A DNA stretch of 64,000 nucleotides from the NCBI RefSeq assembly GCF_001637205.1, contig NZ_LVJH01000003.1, positions 1 to 64,000 of the forward strand. The letters are read 5' to 3'. How positions within the stretch are numbered: the first letter of the stretch is position 1; every line of letters starts with the position of its first letter. The position numbers and the translations under genes were made by a program. Below the pieces are notes generated by a model. That model saw only the letters and a program-made list of their open reading frames with translations. It made no database searches and had not been told where the DNA came from. Below, one piece after another: positions 44,944 through 53,311 of this stretch. The DNA is from Paenibacillus glacialis (GTDB taxonomy: Bacteria > Bacillota > Bacilli > Paenibacillales > Paenibacillaceae).

Positions 44944-45462
44944 ATGGAGCAAGCAACATTCGCTGGCGGATGCTTTTGGTGTATGGTCACACCTTTTGAG
45001 GAACAGCCCGGTATTCACGGCATCGTAGCGGGATATATCGGGGGAACAACGGTGAACCCAACCTATGAAGAGATCAAGACGGGAACGACGGGTCACTATG
45101 AAGCAGTCCAGATTACATTCGATCCTACTATTTTCCCTTATGAAAAGCTACTTGAACTCTACTGGCCACAAATCGATCCAACGGATGCAGATGGACAGTT
45201 CCAAGATAGAGGACCGCAGTATAAGACAGCGATCTTTTATCATAATGAAGAGCAACATGTAGCCGCACTCGCTTCTAAGGAGCAGGTTGCTGCTAGTGGT
45301 AGATTCACGGACCAGATCGTGACTGAGATTATCCCAGCTGTAACGTTCTACGAAGCAGAGGAATATCATCAGAACTATCACCATAAGAACCCGAAGCATT
45401 ATAAGGAAGATCGGGAGCAGTCAGGGAGAGATCCTTTTATTGCGGAGTATTGGGGATCGTAA
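44944..45462 (+). CDS. msrA: Peptide methionine sulfoxide reductase A
   Basis: 172 aa from ATG 44944 (AGAGAGGA 9 nt upstream); a GTG two codons earlier is less likely. The active site GGCFWCMVTPFEE has catalytic Cys10. GHYEAVQITFDP, DPTDADGQFQDRGPQYKTAIF and EEYHQNYHHKNP are invariant MsrA segments. It reduces methionine-S-sulfoxide in proteins and recycles through thioredoxin. No msrB domain is fused or adjacent. It follows the GAP1-like gene by 112 bp and is probably a separate unit. Confidence 0.96.
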   Translation: MEQATFAGGCFWCMVTPFEEQPGIHGIVAGYIGGTTVNPTYEEIKTGTTGHYEAVQITFDPTIFPYEKLLELYWPQIDPTDADGQFQDRGPQYKTAIFYHNEEQHVAALASKEQVAASGRFTDQIVTEIIPAVTFYEAEEYHQNYHHKNPKHYKEDREQSGRDPFIAEYWGS

Positions 45463-45517
45463 GTTTGATTAAAATGAGAGATTGATTGAAATGGTAGAGA
45501 TGGAATTGTGGAAGTAA

Positions 45518-45557
45518 AGAAAGGCAGATTGCTCTAGTGAGCGATTTGTCTTTTTTT
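45518..45557 (+). terminator. Rho-independent terminator after msrA
   Basis: AAAGGCAGATTGCTC, loop TAGT, GAGCGATTTGTCTTTTTTTG. The core AGATTGCTCTA...GAGC recurs in the terminator at 63065. Confidence 0.85.
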
Positions 45558-45677
45558 GTCTGAATTTGTGAGGTGGGGGTGGGAAATATGGAGTATAATG
45601 GGATGGCGAGGGTGAATGGCTACTCATCAGGTCAGAGGTTATGCTCTGAATACTATCCATGTGAAAAGGAGAATGAA

Positions 45678-46076
45678 ATGAGATACCTGCAATTGCTAGT
45701 GATTATAATGATTTTTACATGTACAGCTTGTGATAGTGGTAACAAACCAATTGAACAGAAGGGAATTGAAGGGAGATGGGTAGTAACCAATGAAGAGGTA
45801 GATATAGAGGAATTCACTACTAACTATGGTCAGATACATGCTTGGGAATCGATGCGTGTTGAGCAACATTTAAAAGAGGGGATGTTTGTAGAGTTCTTAT
45901 CGGATGGTACAGTGAAGTTTGAAGATATTTCAGGAAAGTATACTTTACATAGCCAAGATGGATACAATTACATAGATATAATAGGGGATGCTTCGGAATC
46001 AACTCATCCAATAGAATTGAGGTCCAATAAATTACAACTGGGTTTATTTATTTTAGAGCCGGTTACGCTGGATTAA
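45678..46076 (+). CDS. Small predicted lipoprotein
   Basis: 132 aa from ATG 45678, preceded by AAAAGGAG; the frame is open further upstream but without a site. The signal peptide ends in FTCTAC, with the lipidated cysteine at about residue 18. The mature part (EGRWVVTNEEVDIEEF, then VEFLSDGTVKFEDISGKYTL) has the 'GxW...F..DGTV' rhythm of small lipocalin-like beta-barrels (DUF5640/META-like). Function unknown. Confidence 0.72.
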   Translation: MRYLQLLVIIMIFTCTACDSGNKPIEQKGIEGRWVVTNEEVDIEEFTTNYGQIHAWESMRVEQHLKEGMFVEFLSDGTVKFEDISGKYTLHSQDGYNYIDIIGDASESTHPIELRSNKLQLGLFILEPVTLD

Positions 46077-46227
46077 ACCTATGTATTTTGAGTTGAATTC
46101 AGGTGGGAGAAATACTATGAACCTAACCACATTGAGTTCTGCATTTATGGTATTACATAGTAGTAATAAGTCTTATCACAAATAAGTGATTCAGGATTAA
46201 ATATTAAAAACAAAGGATGATAACAAG

Positions 46228-46731
46228 TTGAAATATTTAACTCTATTAGTATGTATTTTTCTTCTATCAGCATGTGCTAAATTCGAACCGATTACACAAG
46301 ACGATATAAACAGTTATGGTGAACTAAATAAAATTAAAATCATCGATTACACTATTTTAGATGAACAATCTGCACTCATACTTGAAGTAGATGGTTCTGT
46401 TGCTCAGGTCTCTACGATTACAAAAAGAAAGAATAAATCTATAACACCAGTAGAATCAATGTCCGCTGCTTGGAATGAAGATGAAGAAGGGGTTTCGGTT
46501 GAGAGAGCTTTGGGGTATTTCTGTGTTGTTGTACATGATAAAGCCGTTGAGCATGATATGGATTTTGTTATTATTAATTATTTGGATGATAATGGAGTCC
46601 AAAAAGATCGATTTGATCTTAACGGTAAACAAGGTGTCTTAATAAAAATGGATCCTAAGTATGAAGGTGGAGGAATGGTTGCTATATATGGAAATGACGG
46701 ATTTATTCAAGAAAAAATGTATTATCCATAG
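46228..46731 (+). CDS. Small predicted lipoprotein
   Basis: 167 aa, start TTG with AAAGGATG 9 nt upstream. The lipobox LLSAC gives the lipidated cysteine at residue 16. The mature part is polar and beta-rich, without a recognised domain (about 150 residues). It lies just before the cassette-like array, on the same strand, but no attC-like element separates it from its left neighbour, so I do not count it as a cassette. Confidence 0.72.
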   Translation: MKYLTLLVCIFLLSACAKFEPITQDDINSYGELNKIKIIDYTILDEQSALILEVDGSVAQVSTITKRKNKSITPVESMSAAWNEDEEGVSVERALGYFCVVVHDKAVEHDMDFVIINYLDDNGVQKDRFDLNGKQGVLIKMDPKYEGGGMVAIYGNDGFIQEKMYYP

Positions 46732-46802
46732 ATTCACTTAATAGTTGGATTAGTTTGCATTATTAAGAAAGAAAAGATAGGACGTTATAGACTAAAGATT
46801 GA

Positions 46803-46928
46803 TTCAGTCAGGGGGAGAATAATACCGCTACCATAGATACCCCATATATAGATGATATTAAACGAAATATGTCGCAGATATTACGTTATCTGAAAGAGCT
46901 TAATGATATGACGGGAGAATTTCATTGA
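46803..46928 (+). pseudogene. Start-less open fragment interrupted by the first cassette boundary
   Basis: An open frame bounded on the left by a TGA at 46800 has no suitable start codon. It reads TIDTPYIDDIKRNMSQILRY and ends at TGA 46926-46928. The first GTTATCTGAA half-site (46885-46894) lies inside it. The left part is therefore probably the remains of an older gene, and the right part belongs to cassette 1. The family is not recognised. Confidence 0.45.
46885..46894 (+). other. Left boundary half-site of the cassette array
   Basis: GTTATCTGAA is the exact reverse complement of TTCAGATAAC at 47410-47419, the half-site that closes cassette 1. No complete palindromic element precedes it, so the array appears to begin here, at a secondary site and not at a recognisable attI. 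Confidence 0.75.
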
Positions 46929-47341
46929 AGAAATACATTTCACAAAATGAATTAGATCATTTTAGTTTTCATGATTGTGTAATTGATACAATTAATATTA
47001 TGAATAATGAAATTATAATGGTATTAGAATCAATAGATGTTTTAGCGGAACATTCGTTGAATCCTTATGATGTTGCTAAGAATACAGATGCATGTACGAT
47101 TAGATTTATAAATGTTGAGCAACACCGAGCTAAGATATATAAGGACAACTATGAAAGTGTCTTGCCATTAGTAGAAATGAATGATTCTGAAATTTTGAAA
47201 TTTGATTATAAGAAAGTTAATAGAACAAATGAGTATATTATATTTGGTAGTGCCTCAAGTAAATATAATAATAATTTCTCGGAAATTATTATTATAGCGG
47301 AGAATGTAGAGCTAGGTTGGAACAAGTATGAGGACGATTAA
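46925..47341 (+). CDS. Cassette 1: 138-aa protein of unknown function
   Basis: Start TTG with GGGAG 7 nt upstream, overlapping the end of the fragment frame. Acidic and beta-rich, starting MKKYISQNELDHFSFHDCVI. The opening 'F.FHDC.I' followed by strands recalls small immunity-type proteins of toxin systems, but I cannot name a family. It is flanked by the half-site at 46885 and the element at 47410. Confidence 0.68.
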   Translation: MKKYISQNELDHFSFHDCVIDTINIMNNEIIMVLESIDVLAEHSLNPYDVAKNTDACTIRFINVEQHRAKIYKDNYESVLPLVEMNDSEILKFDYKKVNRTNEYIIFGSASSKYNNNFSEIIIIAENVELGWNKYEDD

Positions 47342-47409
47342 TGGTTCGTAGGGTGGCCAGATACATGTGAAAAATAATATCTATGAGGGTATTTCAAAGA
47401 AGAAGCTCC

Positions 47410-47562
47410 TTCAGATAACATAATATTTACGCTGCGGGCCTACGGCCCTTGATCTGCCAGATGTATTCTCATAGAAGAGGGTTCAGGCAGATACATTCAC
47501 TCCCCTAAGATAAGAGCTATCTAAGGGGAGCGGACGTCGTAAATATACAAACGTTATCTGAA
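47410..47562 (+). repeat. attC-like element 1
   Basis: Opens with TTCAGATAAC (47410-47419) and ends with GTTATCTGAA (47553-47562). Inner arms ATATTTACG (47423-47431) and CGTAAATAT (47538-47546) are perfectly paired. Between them lie GGGCCTACGGCCC and CCCCTAAGATAAGAGCTATC-type secondary hairpins. About 150 bp, within the length range of long attC sites. Confidence 0.85.
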
Positions 47563-47606
47563 ACCACCCAAACCCATATAAAACCTTAACAAGGATGTGA
47601 GTAACT

Positions 47607-47942
47607 TTGAACTCCAAAACCTACATTGAAATAATTAGGACGTCTCAATATACAAATATGTTGAGGAACTTTGAAGTAATTATTGATGATTTTCATATGG
47701 GAAAGATCGAAGACGGGGGTAAATTAAGAATAGAAGTAACTCCTGGAGAGCACGAGGTATATTTGAAGATTGATTGGTGTAGAAGCAATAAACTTCGGAT
47801 TAGTTTAAATGAGAATGAACATATAGTGTTTAATTGTGGGTGTCCCATTCGTGGATGGAACTTGTTAAATCTGTTTATTATGCCTTACTATATTTTCTTC
47901 AATAAGAACAAATATTTATGCATTAATAGGATCGATGAGTAG
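47607..47942 (+). CDS. Cassette 2: 111-aa protein of unknown function
   Basis: Start TTG 47607 with AAGGATGTGAG about 10 nt before. The N-terminal 75 residues form alternating strands ending in GGKLRIEVTPGEHEVYLKID, a PEGA-like beta hairpin. The C-terminus has a short hydrophobic segment (LLNLFIMPYYIFF), possibly membrane-associated. Unique half-sites bound it at 47553 and 47966. Confidence 0.66.
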   Translation: MNSKTYIEIIRTSQYTNMLRNFEVIIDDFHMGKIEDGGKLRIEVTPGEHEVYLKIDWCRSNKLRISLNENEHIVFNCGCPIRGWNLLNLFIMPYYIFFNKNKYLCINRIDE

Positions 47943-47965
47943 GTATTTTCAATGAAGAGGTGGCA

Positions 47966-48132
47966 TCAGATAACACCGTATCTACGCTGCGGGCCGTTCG
48001 GCCCTTGGTTCGCAAGAAGAGATATACTGAGAAGCGGAATCAGCTCACAACCCTGAGAGGCTAAGTCCGTCGGACTCGGTCACGTTGCTCCCTTAAGCCT
48101 CTCGGGTTCGTAGATACAAGAACGTTATCGAA
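47966..48132 (+). repeat. attC-like element 2
   Basis: Opens with TCAGATAAC (47966-47974) and ends with GTTATCGAA (48124-48132). Inner arms GTATCTACG (47978-47986) and CGTAGATAC (48109-48117) pair perfectly. TCAGATAAC is the complement of the half-site that opened cassette 2 (47553), not of its own right end. Confidence 0.87.
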
Positions 48133-48198
48133 AATCAATGCAAAATTAAAAGATCGATTCTAAACATGCGGACAGAATTGTCACGGAGGAATAAATAC

Positions 48199-48501
48199 AT
48201 GAAAACGGATGGGTGGATTCCTCTCGAAGAATTAAATGATAGTCAATATATTTGGGCAGGGACGAAAGTTAGATTGTATGGTGTCGGTCTAAATGTGAAG
48301 GATAAGGCTGAAGACTATTATGATTACTTATTATCATATATCTATGATAATAATGAATACTTACAATTAACTAACCTATCTCATGGCGAAGCAGGGAATA
48401 TTATCTGTGTCATAAAAAAGGATCAACCAAACCAATATTCATTAGGTAGAACTCTAAAGGAAATGATGGGAATTAAAGATACTTATGTATTGTTTGAGTA
48501 A
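48199..48501 (+). CDS. Cassette 3: 100-aa protein of unknown function
   Basis: ATG 48199 has GGAGG 9 nt upstream. Small acidic protein beginning MKTDGWIPLEELNDSQYIWA, with a tyrosine-rich middle (AEDYYDYLLSYIYDN) and LSHGEAGNIICVIK. No recognised family; size and composition recall immunity or antitoxin proteins. Its closing element is split by the IS110-family insertion. Confidence 0.66.
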   Translation: MKTDGWIPLEELNDSQYIWAGTKVRLYGVGLNVKDKAEDYYDYLLSYIYDNNEYLQLTNLSHGEAGNIICVIKKDQPNQYSLGRTLKEMMGIKDTYVLFE

Positions 48502-48553
48502 GCAACTGTTCAACTAAAGGGAAAAGTTAGTATATTCGAGGAAGGCACTGACA

Positions 48554-48561
48554 TCCGATAA
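48554..48561 (+). repeat. Left stub of attC-like element 3
   Basis: TCCGATAA remains of the opening half-site. It continues in register at 50128 after the inserted element: the reconstructed sequence CCGATAACATTACATTTC agrees with the other elements. CGATAA complements the half-site that opened cassette 3 (GTTATCGAA at 48124). Confidence 0.7.
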
Positions 48562-48682
48562 ACCAGCTAATCAAAGTCAACTCTATCATGAAAAATATTT
48601 TTGTTAGGCACTAGAATGACATACTTAAACAAACCTACCCACTAGAGCAAGTTTTATTGGAAGTTAATTTCCAATTACGGGG

Positions 48683-49890
48683 TTAACCACATTTAAAAGC
48701 TTGATCAGACTTCCACATTCCAAAAATGATGCGTAAAAGCTTGTGAGAAGTAGCAACAATTGCGACTTTAGCAGGTTTGCCTTGGGCACGTTTTTGCTGA
48801 TAAAATTGAAAGAGAATCGAATTTCTTGGGCCATGAATTTGCTTGGAAATAGCGCAAACGGTAGCCTGGTAAAGAGCTGTTCGAAGGTATGAAGAGCCCC
48901 GTTTAGAAATTCGATTCTTCTTGGATTTGAAGGTTCCTGATTCGTGAACAGCTGAGTCTAGCCCTGCAAAAGCTGTTAGCTGTTTAACGGATGGGAACCT
49001 TTTTATATCTCCGATTTCAGCGATCAGCATAGCAGCTGTTAGTGGTCCGACACCCGGAATCGTTCGAAGTAAATGATAGGTATCAATAGATTCAGCCATC
49101 GATTGCATGGTTTCCAAGAGATCATTCATACAGTCCTGATAGGTCTTAAGCAGTTGAATATAGTGCCTGAGAACAATTTTCTGGGCCTAATGGCATGAAG
49201 ATCAGGGAGACTATTGTTAGCAATGTTAAGCAGTTCTTCTAGTTTGGATTCATTCCAAACTCGACCTCTACGATTGGAAAGGAGTACCGAAATGATCTCC
49301 TCATGATCTGCATCTAAGAGCTCTTTTGGAGTCGGATAGCGAGATAATAATTCAAGAGAAGTACGGTTGCAGACTTTGTGAAATGCCTTGTCGTACCCTG
49401 GGAAAAGAAGATCAAGAACAGCGCGAAAATGAAGCTGTGTCTCGCCATACAGGCCAGTCCAATGCTGATATTGGCGACAAATGACACGAAGCTGTTGAAC
49501 AGGATCGCTTAGCTCTATTTGAGGCTGAGGAGATTGTAAGTAAAAGACTTGAGCAATGCGAATGGCATCGATAGGGTCTGTTTTTACCTTCCGAACAGCT
49601 TTTTGTTTCAGTTGATGGGTGAGTAACGGATTCAGAACAATGACGGAATAACCATACGAAGAAAAGAAAGAAGCGATAGGTTTGGAATAGTTGCCCGTGG
49701 CTTCTAAAACAACATGTGGATCATGACCTGTGGCTTCCTTCAACTGCTCCAAGATAGCTAGAAGTTGATGAAGCCCATCATTGGAATGTGAGAATGGAAA
49801 AGGTTTGTACATACATTCATGGTAGGAAAGAAAAGCAGCAGCAACACTCTTACCTTTAGCAACATCAATACTTAGAACAGGTAGATTCAT
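48683..49890 (-). pseudogene. IS110-family transposase, broken by one frameshift
   Basis: Two overlapping frames read as one protein of about 400 aa. The N-terminal frame (49126-49890) has the RuvC-like DEDD part: SIDVAKGKSVAAAF, VVLEATGNYSKPI and KVKTDPIDAIRIAQ. The C-terminal frame (48683-49129) has IPGVGPLTAAMLIAEIGDI and the serine region ESGTFKSKKNRISKRGSSYL. Near 49185 the reading phase shifts at GGCCCAG: one inserted base would restore ATTAGG-CCC-CAG-AAA-ATT and join the frames. So it is a one-base deletion or a sequencing error. The upstream AAGGAGG start is intact. Confidence 0.85.
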
Positions 49891-50127
49891 ATAACCTCCT
49901 TAATTTCACTGGGGCCAGCACTTTCGCTCTCCACAGGTTGGCACGGTGATTCGGGTTCTAGGACCCAACCAGCTGAATCGGGGTATGAACAAAAGGCGAG
50001 GGCTTACAACACTTTATACGACGGGATCTGTGTCCCAACAAAACATACGTTTTTCAGCCCAGTGTTTTCTCCAGTATAAAGAAAAAGTCCATCCCCGAAC
50101 CAGTCGGGTATGAACTGAGAATACCAA
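49891..50127 (-). ncRNA. Candidate IS110 bridge RNA region
   Basis: Non-coding 5' end of the IS110-type element, upstream of the transposase. In IS110 elements this end encodes the bridge RNA that pairs with donor and target DNA. Here it has two copies of GTTCATACCC on the minus strand (near 50106-50115 and 49981-49990) and short hairpins. If it is a bridge RNA, one loop should match the element-3 target CCGATAACATTAC; I could not verify that by eye. Confidence 0.4.
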
Positions 50128-50282
50128 CATTACATTTCTGCGTCGTCGCTGACGCTCCTTGGTCGCCAAGAGAAATATCGAAGAGGTTAATTCAGGCGAC
50201 ACATTCGACCGGCTAAGTCTGACGACCCGGTGCTACGCACCTTAAGCCGCTCGAACGTCAGAAATGTGGGTACGTTATCCGA
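50128..50282 (+). repeat. attC-like element 3, right part
   Basis: Continues with CATTACATTTCTG and the internal block TCCTTGGTCGCCAAGAG, then CGGCTAAG...CTTAAGCCG, CAGAAATG (pairing CATTTCTG) and the closing half-site GTTATCCGA (50274-50282). Confidence 0.82.
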
Positions 50283-50372
50283 AACCTCTGAAAAATTGTA
50301 GTTAAGTAAACTCACAGAAGAAAATCAATTAAGACCAACAAACAAAAAAACTTAGAGGGAATGACTATTATA

Positions 50373-50714
50373 ATGAATAAGAAAGCTATAATTATAGTAA
50401 TCATAATAACTATTTTAGTAGTAACGCCGATAGTTTATGTTCAGGCAAATAAAATAATATATGCAAATAGAGTAACTAACTATCTATTAGAAGAACAAAA
50501 ATATAGTAGAGAAGAAATAGAATCCGTTGAAGGAGTATGGGGTATTAAATTACCGTCATTTTTTTCGGTAGTCACTTTTAAAGATGAGCCCTATGTTGAA
50601 TATATATATTTTGCACATAACGAAGTATTGCAGTTTGGTTACAGATTGACAGAAGAGGGAAAGGAAGAAGGTATTACAGAATCTGATTTGAAATATTATG
50701 ATCCATTCGAATAG
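50373..50714 (+). CDS. Cassette 4: DUF3139-like membrane protein
   Basis: 113 aa from ATG 50373; the in-frame ATG at 50361 directly abuts AGAGGGA and is less likely. One N-terminal membrane helix (KAIIIVIIITILVV) is followed by a small domain with YVQANKIIYANRVTNYLLEE and GVWGIKLPSFFSVVTFKDEP. This is the DUF3139 pattern found in small Bacillus/Paenibacillus proteins, from memory. Role unknown. That a cassette carries a typical Bacillota family suggests local cassette formation. Confidence 0.75.
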   Translation: MNKKAIIIVIIITILVVTPIVYVQANKIIYANRVTNYLLEEQKYSREEIESVEGVWGIKLPSFFSVVTFKDEPYVEYIYFAHNEVLQFGYRLTEEGKEEGITESDLKYYDPFE

Positions 50715-50743
50715 ATTAATGTATTTCGAAGAGGACCGAGGCA

Positions 50744-50908
50744 TCGGATAATAAAGTTTTTCAGCATCGTCGCTACCGCTCCTTGGTCGCCAAGAGGAAT
50801 TTTCAGAGAAGTAGAATCAGGCGACACATCCAACCGGCTAAGTGGCGAAGCCACCGGATCTGTGGTCCTTAAGCCGATTGGACGTCAGAAATACACAACG
50901 TTAAGCGA
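50744..50908 (+). repeat. attC-like element 4
   Basis: Opens with TCGGATAAT (50744-50752) and ends with GTTAAGCGA (50900-50908). The opening matches 8 of 9 bases of the complement of GTTATCCGA that opened cassette 4 and is quite unlike its own right end. Internal blocks CTCCTTGGTCGCCAAGAGGA, GGCGACACATC, CCGGCTAAG and CTTAAGCCG are shared with elements 5-7. Confidence 0.87.
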
Positions 50909-51104
50909 AAGCACTTGGAAAAAGTAAAATGAGCAAGCAATAATGAATGAAAAGAAAAATATGTTTAAGAGCATGCAAGAGAAGTGAATCAACGAGGCTA
51001 AGCCTCCAGTACTTAAAAGAAGAAATAGCAATAAAAAAGAGTAGAACTAATAATAATCTTTGTCATTCATCGGGTTGATGACTAGAGAGAAAGAAGGAAT
51101 GCAT

Positions 51105-51899
51105 ATGGGGCTTGATGCATATGTGAACTGTAATTGCATGAAAGAGGGAAAAGTTAAGTCTCCTCCCTTTGATATCGGCTTGCTGGAATGGACGGACGAG
51201 GGGATCGATTTATCGGACTCTACGGATGACGGAACTTACCATCTTTTTTTGAAATGGCGAGAACATGCCTGTGAGCATGAGGATTTTTACTACTACTATA
51301 ATCGGGTCGCCAATATCGCTGGAGGGAACTTCTTTTTTGGAGTGATGGAGCGACTGGGACAGGAGAATTTTCCGTTATTAAATTCGATATGGGGGAATCC
51401 TCTTTCCGCCAGCCAGGCAGGCAAGGCTCTGAAGGAGCTGGATATTCTGGAATCCAGGGTAAGCGAACTCCAAGGAATTTTTCTTCTGGAATCTAAATCA
51501 CAGGAGGAATATGCGAAGGCTCTGCCTGGCGACGACAGGTGGTTCTACTCCTCTGGAATTGAGTTTACTTATCGGCTGAATGACAGTGGATTCCGTATCG
51601 TAAACCAGAACAACTTAGAACTATTTCGGTCGATGGAATTCACGCAGGAGGTGGTCTGTTTGGAGAAAGATAGTCGAGTAGACCGGCTGGTGTGGTTTTG
51701 CGATTCTGAGACGGGAGGCGTTCATAAGTCAACTCATCCGTTGAGCAAAAAGATCTGGGGAGTCGAGGAACTCTATTATCCAATCTCTCTGCAAGTCGTT
51801 ACAAGGGAGCTTAAATGCTCTGATCTTCCCTCAGCAGGAGTATTAAGGAAGTTGTTTGAGGCCTCCATTCAGACGGGTAATTCGATCATCTGGGCGTGA
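51105..51899 (+). CDS. Cassette 5: 264-aa protein of unknown function
   Basis: ATG 51105 follows AAAGAAGGA at 8 nt. Starts MGLDAYVNCNCMKEGKVKSP, with four cysteine/histidine-containing stretches near the N-terminus and WREHACEHEDFYYYYNRVAN. No family is recognised; I note the GLDAYV.C.C opening. It is the longest cassette gene and its base composition is richer in G and C than its neighbours, consistent with a different origin. The 337 bp after it (51900-52236) hold only faint attC-like scraps near 52040. Confidence 0.66.
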   Translation: MGLDAYVNCNCMKEGKVKSPPFDIGLLEWTDEGIDLSDSTDDGTYHLFLKWREHACEHEDFYYYYNRVANIAGGNFFFGVMERLGQENFPLLNSIWGNPLSASQAGKALKELDILESRVSELQGIFLLESKSQEEYAKALPGDDRWFYSSGIEFTYRLNDSGFRIVNQNNLELFRSMEFTQEVVCLEKDSRVDRLVWFCDSETGGVHKSTHPLSKKIWGVEELYYPISLQVVTRELKCSDLPSAGVLRKLFEASIQTGNSIIWA

Positions 51900-52235
51900 G
51901 CTACAGGCGGATCGAATCATAGTAGAACAAAAAATTATCTGAGGTAGTCGATTCGAGACAATACAGCCACAGGCAAAGGACATATTGGAAGTGATTCATG
52001 GAACTTGGTGAATCGCTGAAGATCATATTCACGCTGTGATCGTTAAGCCGATCCTGAAGAGACATTTAAGTTCAAATAGTCAAAAGTTTGAAAGAGCATA
52101 CCGTGGAAGGGAATTCAAAGTGCAAAAGCCTCCGATATATTTAGAGTAGAGATATTTTTTAGTTCAAGAGACACTAAGTTCAGGAGAGAATAAGGTCAAG
52201 AACGAATATGGGATTACCCAATGAAGTCGGTGCCA

Positions 52236-52404
52236 TCGCTTAACACTATATTCCCGCGGCGGACCCTACCGGGTCCTTGGTCGCCAAGAGGAATTTCAGG
52301 GAAGTGGATTCATGCGACACACCTACAGCCCTAAGTGGCGAAGCCATCCGGTCGTATCCGCTCCCTTAAGGGCTTCGGCGTCGGGAATATAAAACGTTAG
52401 ATGA
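52236..52404 (+). repeat. attC-like element 5
   Basis: Opens with TCGCTTAAC (52236-52244) and ends with GTTAGATGA (52396-52404). A perfect 10-bp inner pair, TATATTCCCG (52247-52256) with CGGGAATATA (52382-52391). The opening is the exact complement of GTTAAGCGA that opened cassette 5 (50900), not of its own right end. Confidence 0.9.
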
Positions 52405-52585
52405 AATTATTGGGGATGTTAAACCTTAAAAATAGAGAAGGGCGGTGAAAACCATATTAGTTGAGATAGATTGCTATCCCAATCGAATGGTCCTTCGTTC
52501 AGAGAAAGGTAGTGAAAGAGAACTGAGAGATATGATCTAAAATTTTCTATAGAATAATAAATTTCAAAAGAAAGGGGGGTTAATT

Positions 52586-52921
52586 ATGAATGCAATCGCT
52601 GTATTTGTGATGATACTCATTGTACTTCAGTACGCATTGTGCAAAGTAATATTAACGTCTGATCGTAAAATTAGCGAGACTGAAGTTGGTAAAGTCTATA
52701 ATGGGATTTTAATTATTTTAGTAATACTTTTGATCGCTTCTATATTTTCAACACCAAGGGATGAGCCAAATCTAATTTTTGCTTTTTTGATCACATTCAT
52801 GTGTGCTTATCGTGCCTTCATGGAATGGAAATATAATAAAGAGTCAAAAGGTTATATCGTTGAATTAGCTTTATTTATCGCTTCTATTTTATTTACTATT
52901 ATTATTTTAGTTGTTGGCTAA
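52586..52921 (+). CDS. Cassette 6: DUF4181-like membrane protein
   Basis: 111 aa, GGGGGG precedes the ATG at 9 nt. Three to four membrane helices (about 3-22, 38-56, 62-78 and 92-110). The motif YRAFMEWKYNKESKGYIVEL is what I remember of the small Bacillota DUF4181 family. It contains no catalytic residues. Confidence 0.7.
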   Translation: MNAIAVFVMILIVLQYALCKVILTSDRKISETEVGKVYNGILIILVILLIASIFSTPRDEPNLIFAFLITFMCAYRAFMEWKYNKESKGYIVELALFIASILFTIIILVVG

Positions 52922-53113
52922 TGTATTAATTTAAGAGCCATTGAGAATGAAGGTTTATCATTTGTGGACTTCAGATTCATCATAAAGTGATAAAAAAAGT
53001 AGGAATACGAATTGATGTCGTGATCAATAAAGACACAGATAAAGACTAAATTTATAATCCGTATAACTAAAGAATTAGAGATAATTGCGGGAAAATTCAC
53101 AGAAGTCAATAAC

Positions 53114-53283
53114 TTCATCTAACATTTCATTACCACGGCGGTCGCTACGCTCCCTTGGTCACCAAGAGGAAGTCTCGTCGAAGTGATTTCAGGTGACACA
53201 TCCAACCAGCTAAGTGGCGAAGCCACCCGGACCTACGATCCTTAAGCCGTTTGGACGTCGGTAATGCGCGAACGTTATCGGAA
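53114..53283 (+). repeat. attC-like element 6
   Basis: Opens with TTCATCTAAC (53114-53123), ends with GTTATCGGAA (53274-53283). The opening is the exact 10-base complement of GTTAGATGAA at 52396. Inner arms CATTACC (53128-53134) and GGTAATG (53260-53266). Confidence 0.9.
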
Positions 53284-53311
53284 ATTATTGCAAATATAAG
53301 GAGAATAAATT

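Larger units (their letters stand above)
48562..50127 (-). mobile_element. IS110-family insertion sequence, inactivated, inside an attC-like site
   Basis: About 1.57 kb between the two parts of element 3. AAC lies at both joins (48561-48563 and 50126-50128), so the ends cannot be fixed to the base. There are no long terminal inverted repeats, as expected for IS110. It contains a frameshifted transposase on the minus strand, about 120 bp downstream of it and about 237 bp of non-coding DNA upstream of it. Some IS1111/IS110 elements are known to insert specifically into attC sites of integron cassettes. Confidence 0.82.

Noticed and set aside
46117..46185. 22-codon frame with a GGGAGA site before the 46228 lipoprotein gene
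   Set aside because: Too short and polar to judge, with no hydrophobic or conserved pattern.
48683..49890. Two separate transposase genes
   Set aside because: The two frames are the N- and C-terminal parts of one IS110 transposase and join after a single-base correction.
50014..50202. 62-codon minus-strand frame overlapping the IS end and element 3
   Set aside because: It spans the junction of the IS non-coding end and the palindrome; no homology or ribosome binding site.
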